A stretch of DNA of 25,388 nt from assembly GCA_964384625.1 (NCBI GenBank), contig CAYLNH010000084.1, positions 1 through 25,388 on the forward strand, given 5' to 3'. Below, one piece after another: positions 1 through 7,227 of this stretch (within the stretch, counting starts at the first letter, position 1; every line of letters begins with the position of its first letter). Position numbers and translations under genes: made by a program. Origin of the DNA: CAYLNH01 sp964384625. Lineage in GTDB: Bacteria > Verrucomicrobiota > Lentisphaeria > JABSQK01. The notes below the pieces were generated by a model. The model did not search any database and was not told the DNA's origin. It saw only the letters and a list, made by a program, of their open reading frames with translations.

Positions 1-31
1 GGTTGGTATGTCTGCCCCGAATAATGCGACG

Positions 32-169
32 TTATTTCCGCGCCGACCCTAAGGGAGCATGTTTCTGCTTCCGCATAGCGTTGATTTTGTCAAACCGTAA
101 AGCTTGATCTTTCTCTTGTGCGATGCTCTCAATGGCTATGCAGGCCAGCAAGGCTATAACGTATTTCAT
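32..169 (-). CDS. Small secreted peptide, 45 aa, unknown function
   Basis: I do not recognise this gene. The frame could start further upstream at 235, but the ATG at 169 is preferred. An AGGAG (about 176-180) sits at good spacing before it, and the protein then starts directly with a signal-peptide-like MKYVIALLACIAI segment. The mature part is short, charged and lysine/arginine-rich and ends in SARK. It is transcribed away from the metal-uptake block. It could be a secreted small protein or the remnant of a larger decayed gene. The ribosome binding site and signal peptide are seen in the sequence; that it is really expressed is inference. Confidence 0.4.
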   Translation of the reverse strand: MKYVIALLACIAIESIAQEKDQALRFDKINAMRKQKHAPLGSARK

Positions 170-517
170 TCGATAACTCCTGTGAAATCGGTTGTGTATA
201 GCAGTCACAGTTGAGACGATGCGAGATTTTGTCAAATGTTGTGGATTAGCTTTTAGCTTCTGAGCGTTCCTTTTGGAACGTGATTGCTCTATGCGGCCCT
301 CAATCCGTCGATGACGGCACGGATAGTCAGATGCAACGCGCCATGTTTCAGCTCCAGATTCGCTTCTGCCGGTTTCACCAAATGCCGGCCTGATTTATGT
401 CCAGATATGCTAGGCTCCACCATATCGTGCGGTTGGTACCGCAGGTCAAGCGCTGCGGGATGCAGAGAAGGGCAGTAGACGAGGGCTTACCCTGATATCA
501 GATTGTGCTTGAACTTT
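170..517. other. Intergenic region with no convincing gene
   Basis: This stretch has lower GC than most of the window. It carries a short perfect hairpin, CGTTCC-TTTT-GGAACG, at 265-280. A 64-codon frame at 284-478 has no ribosome binding site and an unusual composition, so it is not called. The right edge abuts the Fur-family-like palindrome and the probable promoter of the downstream operon. Confidence 0.4.
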
Positions 518-537
518 AATGATAATGCGTTATCGTT
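518..537. promoter_or_regulatory. Fur/Zur-family operator-like palindrome
   Basis: The 20-base sequence AATGATAATGCGTTATCGTT is an even palindrome whose arms agree at 8 of 10 positions. It contains the GATAA/TTATC half-sites typical of Fur-family repressors, spaced by four bases. A TTGAAC at 509-514 with a TATCGT at 531-536 could be -35/-10 elements, so a bound repressor would occlude the promoter. It lies 54 bases upstream of the ATG at 591, the first gene of a TonB-type uptake block. The palindrome is seen; the choice between Fur (iron), Zur (zinc) or another family member is open. Confidence 0.5.
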
Positions 538-590
538 TGCGCGTCGTCTTTCAGATTGGTAGCACTAGCAACATCCCGAAGCGAACCACG

Positions 591-1025
591 ATGCGGCGGT
601 CTCAATTCATAATCGGCGAAGCGTTTTTGCTTGTGGGTGCACTTCTCCTAGCTCTCACCCCCGTTCTTCATCACCTGCATCTTGCTGCGGTTGATCACGC
701 TCGCACGTGCTCCGTAGCGCACTCCGCAAAGCATGCCCAATGCGCGTGTTGCAGGATTTATGCCGGCAACAAGCATTCTCCTTGCGGATCGGCAGATTCG
801 AAGAACGGGAAGAAAAAAGGAGGAAAGGAGCACGATCCCGACACCTGCCCCATCTGCCAAGTCCTTGTCGCCTTGATGAAAAGCGCTGAATTCCCTGTTA
901 CCCTTGCATGGCTGCCTCCGTTTATCGACCTGCACGCAGAGCGCCCCGTCCTCTTCCCGCCTCAACCGATCCCGCAGAGCTTCCACTTCGCGAGCGGACA
1001 TCCTCGCGCTCCCCCCATTTCCTGA
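591..1025 (+). CDS. DUF2946-like His/Cys-rich exported protein
   Basis: This 144-residue protein resembles the DUF2946 family, small proteins often encoded beside TonB-dependent metal receptors. Residues 1-24 form an N-terminal hydrophobic signal/anchor. A His- and Cys-rich stretch follows (HHLH near 27-30, Cys40, Cys51, Cys53, Cys54, Cys65), then a lysine-rich linker and a CPIC motif (Cys86, Cys89) after HDPDT. The C-terminus reads HPRAPP, like the RGPP/RAPP ending of the family. The frame extends up to an ATG at 519, but that codon lies inside the operator palindrome, so the ATG at 591 followed by MRRSQF is chosen. A role in binding or handling a transition metal outside the cytoplasm is inference. 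The gene lies 110 bases before the receptor and probably shares its promoter. Confidence 0.6.
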   Translation: MRRSQFIIGEAFLLVGALLLALTPVLHHLHLAAVDHARTCSVAHSAKHAQCACCRIYAGNKHSPCGSADSKNGKKKGGKEHDPDTCPICQVLVALMKSAEFPVTLAWLPPFIDLHAERPVLFPPQPIPQSFHFASGHPRAPPIS

Positions 1026-1135
1026 CTCTTCTCAGCACCCCCCCGACAAGCGCGCCACTCCCGCCATGGGGGTGGAGTGTGTTGCCGCATTATCGTCTGA
1101 GCTCAAACTTCAGTTTCAACTTCAGGAAGAGAACC

Positions 1136-3229
1136 GTGAACACATTCAGAACAGCTCTGCTGGCTGCGGGGATTGCCGTATTGCTATCAATGGACGCCTC
1201 CCTGACGGCCGGGGAAACCAGGAGCGGCAAAGGCCCTGCCAAGACGAAGAAAACCGACACGGACGTGCTGCAGCTTGACACCATCATTGTGGAGGGCAAG
1301 GCAGAATCGGAAGACAGGCTGCGCATTGAGAGCCGCACTCTCAAATCTCATAAGGTTGTAGACCTCGCCGAGATCCTTTCCGCCGAGCTCGTGGAAGTGC
1401 AGATGATCCGCAAGAGCGGCTACGGCAACGAGGTCACCATGCGCGGCTTCGGCCAGGAGAACATGAAGGTCCTCCTTGACGGCGGCATGCTTGAGGGGGC
1501 CTGCGGCAGTCGGAAGGACCCGTCGCTCTCGCACATCAATATGCTGACGGTCAAGAACCTGGTCGTCCGGCAAGGCCCTTTTGATGTCACCAAACCCGGC
1601 TGCTTGGGCGGATACGTGGACGTGATCACGAAGAAGCCCGAAAGCGGTTTCTCCGGCGAGTTGCTCGGCCGAGCCGGCAGCTACGGTTTTCACAGCGGCG
1701 GTTTCTCGACCACCGGCGGCAACGAGAAGGTCCAGGCCTTGTTCGGCTACAACTACTCCGAGTCCGACCAGTACAAAGACGGTGACGACAACCGGCTCTG
1801 GGAAGTGCGCGAGGGCCTGGGCGCACCCTACAACGCCGCAGGACGGGATGCGAAGGCTTTCGAGAAGCACGACGTCTGGGGCAAGTTCCAGTTTACGCCC
1901 AACGACCACCATACGATTCTGTTGGAGCACACCTACGGCAAGGCCGAGGACATCCTGACCCCACGAGTCGTATTCGACACGGAAGAAGAGATCACCCACT
2001 TGACCAAGGCAAGCTGGCAGATGCGGGATTTGGGCGACTTGTCAAAGAAGCTCACGCTTTCCCTCTACCGCAACGAAGTGGGCCACTATCCGTTCCAGGA
2101 CTTCCGCGACGTTCCCTCCCCGAAGAACAACGAAGTCGAGTCAGTCATTACCGGAGGCGGCATCCAGAACGTGACCGAAGCGAGTTTCGCAACGTTCACC
2201 TACGGTATTGATGTGTACCATCGAGACTGGTGGGGCGATGTCTACGACAGCCTGACCGGCGTCAAGCTCAACGACTATCTCATTCCGTCCGTGGACACCT
2301 TGAACGTCGGAAGCTATGTCCACATGGACAAGGAATTCGACAAGTGCTCGCTGGCGCTTGGCCTGCGATATGACCGTTTCCGGCAGAAGGCCGACGAGGA
2401 TCTGGTGCAGTCGAGCAGTGTCACAGATGAGAACCGCCGAGTCGACCACTTGGTGGGAGGCCATGTGTCGGCCACGTACTTCCTCAACCAGGACGCCATG
2501 CTTTTCGGCGGCATCGGACGCAGCTACCGGACACCAACGGGGACGGAGCGCTACATCCAAGGCAACCCCGCGTTCTTCGGGAATCCCGAGCTCGACCCCA
2601 CGGCCAACACGGAGTTCGACCTGGGCTTCAAGTATGAACGCGGCCGCTGGATGTTTCAGGCCAAAGGCTTCTACTCCAATCTCAAGGACTATGTCTACCA
2701 GGAAAGCAACTATGCCGGGTATAAGAGCTACACGAACATCGACGCCCATATCTACGGAGGCGATCTCAAGGCCCGCGTTCATCTGGTGCATGGGTTCTCC
2801 GTGGAAGGAGGGATCGCCTACCAGCGCGGGCGCAAGGACAGCCATCCCGACAACAATTTCGACAACGACCTCGGACAGATTGCGCCGATCAAGGGGCGAC
2901 TGGCGCTGAACTACAATGACGAGAACCTGTTCGGTCAGGAGAATTCCGGGCTCTTCGGAACCATCGAATGGATTGGCTCCCGTGCCGCCAGGAACGTTGA
3001 CGAGGACGCCGGCGAGCAGCGTCTCCCGGGATGGGGCATCATGAATGTCCGTATGGGCTGCCGCTTCAAGGCTTGCACACTCAATATCGGCGTGGACAAC
3101 GTCTTCGACCGCAAATACACGGTCGCAAACTCCTACGAATGGGACGTGGTCGGCGGAACCGGCGCGAACCCCGCAATCGTCAGCGAGCCCGGGCGTTTCT
3201 TCTACACAAGTCTCGGCTTGAGATTCTAG
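1136..3229 (+). CDS. TonB-dependent outer-membrane receptor, OprC/NosA-like plug
   Basis: This 697-residue protein is a 22-strand beta-barrel type receptor that imports a ligand across the outer membrane using TonB and the proton motive force. The frame opens further upstream, but the GTG at 1136 is chosen. It follows AGGAAGAG closely and starts a normal signal peptide (NTFRTALLAAGIAVLLS). A TonB box, DTIIVEG, is at residues 48-54. The plug follows (about 70-170), with VTMRGFGQENMKVLLDGG and the GPFDV...GCLGGYVDVITKKP end typical of the fold. The barrel finishes in the usual terminal aromatic, LGLRF. The plug segment GACGSRKDPSLSHI parallels the CxxxM-DPPTSYI region of copper receptor OprC, but has Lys127 where OprC has Met. 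Neighbouring genes and the operator-like site suggest a metal or metal complex as cargo; the exact ligand is not known. Confidence 0.9.
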   Translation: MNTFRTALLAAGIAVLLSMDASLTAGETRSGKGPAKTKKTDTDVLQLDTIIVEGKAESEDRLRIESRTLKSHKVVDLAEILSAELVEVQMIRKSGYGNEVTMRGFGQENMKVLLDGGMLEGACGSRKDPSLSHINMLTVKNLVVRQGPFDVTKPGCLGGYVDVITKKPESGFSGELLGRAGSYGFHSGGFSTTGGNEKVQALFGYNYSESDQYKDGDDNRLWEVREGLGAPYNAAGRDAKAFEKHDVWGKFQFTPNDHHTILLEHTYGKAEDILTPRVVFDTEEEITHLTKASWQMRDLGDLSKKLTLSLYRNEVGHYPFQDFRDVPSPKNNEVESVITGGGIQNVTEASFATFTYGIDVYHRDWWGDVYDSLTGVKLNDYLIPSVDTLNVGSYVHMDKEFDKCSLALGLRYDRFRQKADEDLVQSSSVTDENRRVDHLVGGHVSATYFLNQDAMLFGGIGRSYRTPTGTERYIQGNPAFFGNPELDPTANTEFDLGFKYERGRWMFQAKGFYSNLKDYVYQESNYAGYKSYTNIDAHIYGGDLKARVHLVHGFSVEGGIAYQRGRKDSHPDNNFDNDLGQIAPIKGRLALNYNDENLFGQENSGLFGTIEWIGSRAARNVDEDAGEQRLPGWGIMNVRMGCRFKACTLNIGVDNVFDRKYTVANSYEWDVVGGTGANPAIVSEPGRFFYTSLGLRF

Positions 3230-3239
3230 GAGACCTACT

Positions 3240-4103
3240 GTGAAGTACAGTATTCTTGGGCAATTTCACATCACGAAGCGTGTTCTAATGTGCATCGTGA
3301 TAGTGAGCGCAGCATCATGCGGAAGCCTCGCCCGGGGAGAAGATAAGCCCACAGACCTGCCGTCCGCCCGGACACTGGAAGCCCTGGTCTCTGAACTGCT
3401 GCAACTCGAACTGGAAGAGAACAAGGAAGAAACAACGTGGCGTGAACACAGGGGCCATATGGATGCCATGATCGCGTTGCTCAAGGCGGAGAAGCAACAA
3501 CTTCAGAAGGCCATCGAGAGTCTCCGGACGAAGGAGAGATCCGAGCAGACCGAACGCGAACGGCTCGTTGCGCGGATCTCGGAAATGAAGGCCGCCCTGC
3601 TGGGAGTGGCGAAGTCCGCAACTGAAGCGGGAAGGGACATCCTTGCCGAATACGAGAAACTCCCCGTGCCGCTCCAGGAACGATTGAAGTCCGGCGCTCG
3701 GCTTCTACGAACGCGTCTCGATGAGAAACCGTCGGCGGACAGGGCTGTCGAACTCCTGCGCACCGTTGTCGCGTTCAGTCAGGACATGCAACGGATCCTG
3801 TCGGAGATTCATGCCGTCAAAAAGGTCCTTGCACTCGAAGACGGGCAGCGACTGGAAGTCGACGTCCTCTATCTGGGCGGGGCCATCGGCTTCTATCTCA
3901 CATCGGATCAGAAGGGGGCGGGTGTTCTGAAACGATCCGATGGCAAGTGGACAAGGAAATCCCGAAACGAGATTGCTCCACAAGTCGCGCTGGCACTCGG
4001 AGTCAAGCGCAAAGAGAAGCCGCCGACACTGGTCGCGCTGCCGTTGCCGCCGCCCGCGAAAGCGGAGCCGGAAGAGAAAGGGAAGGAAAGGAACAATGAA
4101 TAG
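3240..4103 (+). CDS. DUF3450 family periplasmic coiled-coil protein
   Basis: This 287-residue protein starts at GTG 3240, six bases after AGGAGA. That site overlaps the stop codon of the receptor gene. An N-terminal signal sequence (about residues 13-32, VLMCIVIVSAASCGSLA) is followed by a long charged coiled coil (about 40-125). A helical region and a C-terminal segment DVLYLGGAIGFYLTSD...GAGVLKRSDGKW come next, which are hallmarks of DUF3450. In gammaproteobacterial TonB2-type clusters DUF3450 proteins are encoded directly before the TtpC gene, exactly as here. The molecular role is not established; it probably works with TtpC in the periplasm. The proline/lysine/glutamate-rich C-terminal tail looks disordered. 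The gene overlaps the next one by 8 bases. Confidence 0.8.
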   Translation: MKYSILGQFHITKRVLMCIVIVSAASCGSLARGEDKPTDLPSARTLEALVSELLQLELEENKEETTWREHRGHMDAMIALLKAEKQQLQKAIESLRTKERSEQTERERLVARISEMKAALLGVAKSATEAGRDILAEYEKLPVPLQERLKSGARLLRTRLDEKPSADRAVELLRTVVAFSQDMQRILSEIHAVKKVLALEDGQRLEVDVLYLGGAIGFYLTSDQKGAGVLKRSDGKWTRKSRNEIAPQVALALGVKRKEKPPTLVALPLPPPAKAEPEEKGKERNNE

Positions 4104-5541
4104 AAGCTGCGCGTTTCTCCTTTCGCTTCTGATTCTGGGCATTGCATGGTTCGATCGTGCTTGCGCACAGAGTGCTTCCAAGACGTCTCGAGATGCGGCT
4201 CTGTCAAAGGCAGTGAACGCGGTACGCAATGACATCGAGGCCGCAAAGAAGGGGCTGATGACCACCAGGGAGCGGATCACGAAGGAGAAACTGAAGAAGG
4301 TAGAAGAACTGACGCGCCTCGAAGATGAAGTCAGCCGACTCCGCGAACAGCAGCGGAAGCATTCGCTGGGAACCGGCGCCGGGAGCAGCCGTTTCCGCGA
4401 GTTGAATCAGGAGGCGGAACGGCTTGAGCAGTTCCTCGACGGGGCAAGGAGCACACTGCTCGAAGCTCGACGCAACGCAGAGACGCATTTCTCTCTGGTC
4501 GACAGCAGGGAACTCAAGGAAGACCTGGATCGGGCAGATCGGCTACTGGACCGCGCGGACGACGCGACGAGTCCGGAGACGTGCAGCCGTGCCGTGTTGG
4601 GTCTTCTCCTGACTCATATTCGCGCCTGTTCGCGCATTCGCCGGACCCAGGGTTCGGCAATCGATAAGGTCGGCAAGGAACAGAACGGCGTGTTCATTCA
4701 GATCGGCGGAGTCGCTGCGGCGTTCGCGGGCGATGGCAAAACCGGTTCCTGCGGATTGGTCCGCATGCAGCACGCCAGTCCGCATCCGCACGTGTGGCCG
4801 CTTCCGGAGGAAGACGGAAGAAAGGCGGTTCGGCGCCTTGCCGACGGCAAAACGGCAACGGTTCCCTTGGACATCTCGGGGGGCGCGGCACTCCGTTCGC
4901 TTCGGGCGGAACGGACACTGGCCGAGGAACTGCGGGCCGGCGGGCCGGTGATGATCCCGATTCTGGCGCTGGCGTTGATCTGCGTTGCCGTCGGCTTGTG
5001 GAAGTGCTGCAGTCTCTGGCGAATCCCGGTCCCTTCGGACACGCGCGTTGCGCCCTTTGCGCGGTCGCTCTTCGCTAGCAGAGAAGAAGCCGGCGCGATG
5101 GTTGCCAAAGCCCGAGGCCCTCTGCGCCGTCTCCTGGCGGAGGCCGTTGCCCATGCGGACGAACCTCGAGATCAGCTCGAGGAGGTCCTGCACGAAGCGA
5201 TTCTTGCCGAGGTCCCAGGACTGGAAAGCAAGCTCAGCGTCCTCTCGGTCGGCGCGGCGATCGCCCCTCTCCTCGGGTTGCTCGGCACGGTGACGGGCAT
5301 GATCCATACCTTCAGACTCATCAGTGTCTTCGGGACCGGGGACTCCCGAATGCTCTCCGGCGGCATCAGCGAGGCCCTCGTGACAACCGAAGCCGGATTG
5401 GTTGTCGCCATTCCTTTGCTGCTGCTGCACGCGGTTCTGGCCCGGCGTGTTCGGACCATCGCGGACGGTCTGGAACAGGGCGCATTGAGGATCTTGAACG
5501 AATGTCCGACTTCGGTTTCGCAAACGGAGGATGTGCCATGA
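4096..5541 (+). CDS. ttpC: TtpC-like MotA/TolQ/ExbB proton channel protein
   Basis: This 481-residue protein is an ExbB-superfamily subunit with a large added N-terminal periplasmic part, as in TtpC, the fourth essential component of Vibrio TonB2 systems. A signal peptide (1-25) is followed by a coiled coil (30-150) and a periplasmic domain (about 160-275). The first membrane helix is at 283-303 (VMIPILALALICVAVGLW). The conserved MotA/TolQ/ExbB core is at about 370-455, with APLLGLLGTVTGMIHTF (390-406) and TTEAGLVVAIPLLLLHAVL (430-448). The frame extends upstream into the DUF3450 gene, but the ATG at 4096 is chosen because it follows GGAAAGG and begins the signal peptide. The stop codon overlaps the next start as ATGA. 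The family call is firm; the symbol is assigned by architecture and gene order. Confidence 0.85.
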   Translation: MNRSCAFLLSLLILGIAWFDRACAQSASKTSRDAALSKAVNAVRNDIEAAKKGLMTTRERITKEKLKKVEELTRLEDEVSRLREQQRKHSLGTGAGSSRFRELNQEAERLEQFLDGARSTLLEARRNAETHFSLVDSRELKEDLDRADRLLDRADDATSPETCSRAVLGLLLTHIRACSRIRRTQGSAIDKVGKEQNGVFIQIGGVAAAFAGDGKTGSCGLVRMQHASPHPHVWPLPEEDGRKAVRRLADGKTATVPLDISGGAALRSLRAERTLAEELRAGGPVMIPILALALICVAVGLWKCCSLWRIPVPSDTRVAPFARSLFASREEAGAMVAKARGPLRRLLAEAVAHADEPRDQLEEVLHEAILAEVPGLESKLSVLSVGAAIAPLLGLLGTVTGMIHTFRLISVFGTGDSRMLSGGISEALVTTEAGLVVAIPLLLLHAVLARRVRTIADGLEQGALRILNECPTSVSQTEDVP

Positions 5542-6104
5542 ACGAAGCCGTTTCCTCGCTTCTGCAATTCCTGCAGGCCGGAGGAATTCTGATGCCGATT
5601 CTGGCAGCTGTATCCTGCGGCATCTGGTACCTGTCACTGAGTCTGTACATCCCACTCCTGCTCGCATTCCGGCGCCTGAGAGCGCTTTCTGATTGCACTT
5701 CCCACATACCGACCACAGAGACCTCGCCCATCACCTCGGCTTGTCCCGGTGATGAGATGACGGGATATCGCATCAGTCAGTTGCGGCCCTTCGAGCAGCG
5801 TCTGGGCATCCTTCGGGCACTGGTTGTGTGTGCGCCGCTTCTGGGTTTGCTCGGCACTGTCAAAGGCATGATCACGACCTTCGTCGCGCTCGGAGAACGC
5901 GGCGTCGCGTCGATGGATATGCTGTCCGTCGGCATCTCGGAAGCGCTGATCACGACCCAGGTCGGTCTGATCATTGCGATCCCCGGACTGGTCGGATCAC
6001 ATGCAACGGCACGCTTGATCACGCAGATGAAGAACGCACTCGACCGCCTTGGCATACACCAGGCCAAGTGCCATGAAGCCGGACAGCCGGAGACGTTGTC
6101 ATGA
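5538..6104 (+). CDS. exbB: Biopolymer transporter ExbB (TonB2 type)
   Basis: This 188-residue inner-membrane protein is the short ExbB of the complex. It would form, with ExbD, the proton channel that drives TonB. Membrane helices are predicted at about 17-44, 93-115 and 133-155. The conserved family segment LLGLLGTVKGMITTF (101-115) and TTQVGLIIAIPGL (139-151) are both present. CGGAGG at 5525-5530 precedes the ATG at 5538, which overlaps the ttpC stop as ATGA, so the longer in-frame start at 5502 is rejected. The length is typical of ExbB2 proteins, which are smaller than E. coli ExbB. The next gene again overlaps by four bases, suggesting translational coupling and balanced subunit synthesis. 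Confidence 0.9.
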   Translation: MNEAVSSLLQFLQAGGILMPILAAVSCGIWYLSLSLYIPLLLAFRRLRALSDCTSHIPTTETSPITSACPGDEMTGYRISQLRPFEQRLGILRALVVCAPLLGLLGTVKGMITTFVALGERGVASMDMLSVGISEALITTQVGLIIAIPGLVGSHATARLITQMKNALDRLGIHQAKCHEAGQPETLS

Positions 6105-6514
6105 GGAAAATCGGGCGTTCCCAAGTACGCACAGAAACTGCGCCGGAGATCAATGTTGCGCCACTCCTGGATATGGTTTTCATCCTCCTGATCTTCTTTA
6201 TTGTGACCACGGTCTTCGTCGAGGAAACCGGCGTTGAGGTCCGCAAACCGACAGCCGTTTCGGCCGAGAATCTCGATAAACACAGCCTGCTCATCGCCAT
6301 CACACAGGATGGGCGCATCGTCTACGGCGGGCAGGATTACTCACTCAATGGGGTTCGGGCCCTGGTGGCCCGGGAGATACGCGAGCAAGACATGCCGGTT
6401 ATCCTTCTGGTTGACCGCGGCGCGGACAGCGGCGCGCTGGTAGACGTAATTGACGAGTGTAAACTGGCCGGCGCCAAGAACGTCAGCGTCGCTGCAACCA
6501 GGGAGAGGCCATGA
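6101..6514 (+). CDS. exbD: Biopolymer transporter ExbD
   Basis: This 137-residue protein has a short cytoplasmic N-terminus, one membrane helix (about 20-40) and a periplasmic domain, the standard ExbD/TolR layout. The family signature EINVAPLLDMVFILLIFFIV is present, with Asp24 in the helix at the position of the essential proton-carrying aspartate of ExbD (Asp25 in E. coli). The C-terminal half (about 60-137) has the ExbD/TolR alternating strand and helix pattern, with VILLVDRGADSGALVDVIDECKLAG in reduced form. The start overlaps the exbB stop and the stop overlaps the tonB start, both as ATGA. Confidence 0.92.
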   Translation: MRKIGRSQVRTETAPEINVAPLLDMVFILLIFFIVTTVFVEETGVEVRKPTAVSAENLDKHSLLIAITQDGRIVYGGQDYSLNGVRALVAREIREQDMPVILLVDRGADSGALVDVIDECKLAGAKNVSVAATRERP

Positions 6515-7227
6515 CCGGAAGCACCCCATTGCCCTCGTTGCATGTCCCTGCACCGGCGCGAGTCCTCTATGCCGTACTCAGCTTCGCGCTGACCTTCGCG
6601 GCCTTTGCGGTGTTGCCGGTCTTCGACGCTATCGGCCAACACTCACGTCCCACTCGCGAGTTGCTCGACGTCCCGGTGGTCGCAGCACCGCCCCCGGCAA
6701 AGACCGAACATGTCACCAAGCCTCCGCCCAAGAAGCGCCCGAAACCAAAATTGAGGGCCAGGAATGAGATCCGAGCCATTGAGCCGCTCGGAAGAAATCT
6801 CTCGCTTGAAACCGCACTGACGCTGCCGATGACCAGTCTGCAGCCGGGATTGGGAGACGTCTCCGTGGATTTCGGTATTGTCGCGCCTTCCGCCCCAGTG
6901 TCGAAAGCTCCTCCGCCACCTCCTACTGTGCCGTTCACGGTCCGCGACCTGGATGCACCGCCGCGACTGCTCGTGCCGGTCAAACCGCTCTATCCACTTC
7001 GGGCAAAGCAACGACGTATCGAGGGATACGTGGACATCGAGTTCCAGATTGAGCCGAACGGCGAAGTCAAAACCGTAAAGGTCATCGAATCCGAGCCGCC
7101 GGGCGTGTTTGACGATTCGGCCTGCAACGCGGCCAGACGCTGGCGCTTCTCCGTTCCTCGGAAGGAAGGAAAGGCCGTGAAAGTACTCGCCAGGCAGCGC
7201 ATTCAGTTCAGACTGGGGAAGAAATGA
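6511..7227 (+). CDS. tonB: Energy transducer TonB
   Basis: This 238-residue protein carries energy from the ExbB/ExbD/TtpC complex to the outer-membrane receptor. It has an N-terminal membrane anchor (about 17-40). A proline/lysine-rich spacer follows (58-82, with PPPAKTEHVTKPPPKKRPKPK) and a second proline run lies at 134-139. The C-terminal TonB domain (about 150-236) includes KPLYPLRAKQRRIEGYVDIEF and ends in IQFRLG. The YP pair at 161-162 and the AARRWRF segment are typical of the family. It is longer than Vibrio TonB2 proteins because of the central spacer. Placement after exbD with a 4-base overlap is the normal TonB2-type order. Confidence 0.92.
   Translation: MTGSTPLPSLHVPAPARVLYAVLSFALTFAAFAVLPVFDAIGQHSRPTRELLDVPVVAAPPPAKTEHVTKPPPKKRPKPKLRARNEIRAIEPLGRNLSLETALTLPMTSLQPGLGDVSVDFGIVAPSAPVSKAPPPPPTVPFTVRDLDAPPRLLVPVKPLYPLRAKQRRIEGYVDIEFQIEPNGEVKTVKVIESEPPGVFDDSACNAARRWRFSVPRKEGKAVKVLARQRIQFRLGKK

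Noticed and set aside
284..478. 64-codon plus-strand frame
   Set aside because: No ribosome binding site and no family resemblance; the composition looks like chance in a short intergenic stretch.
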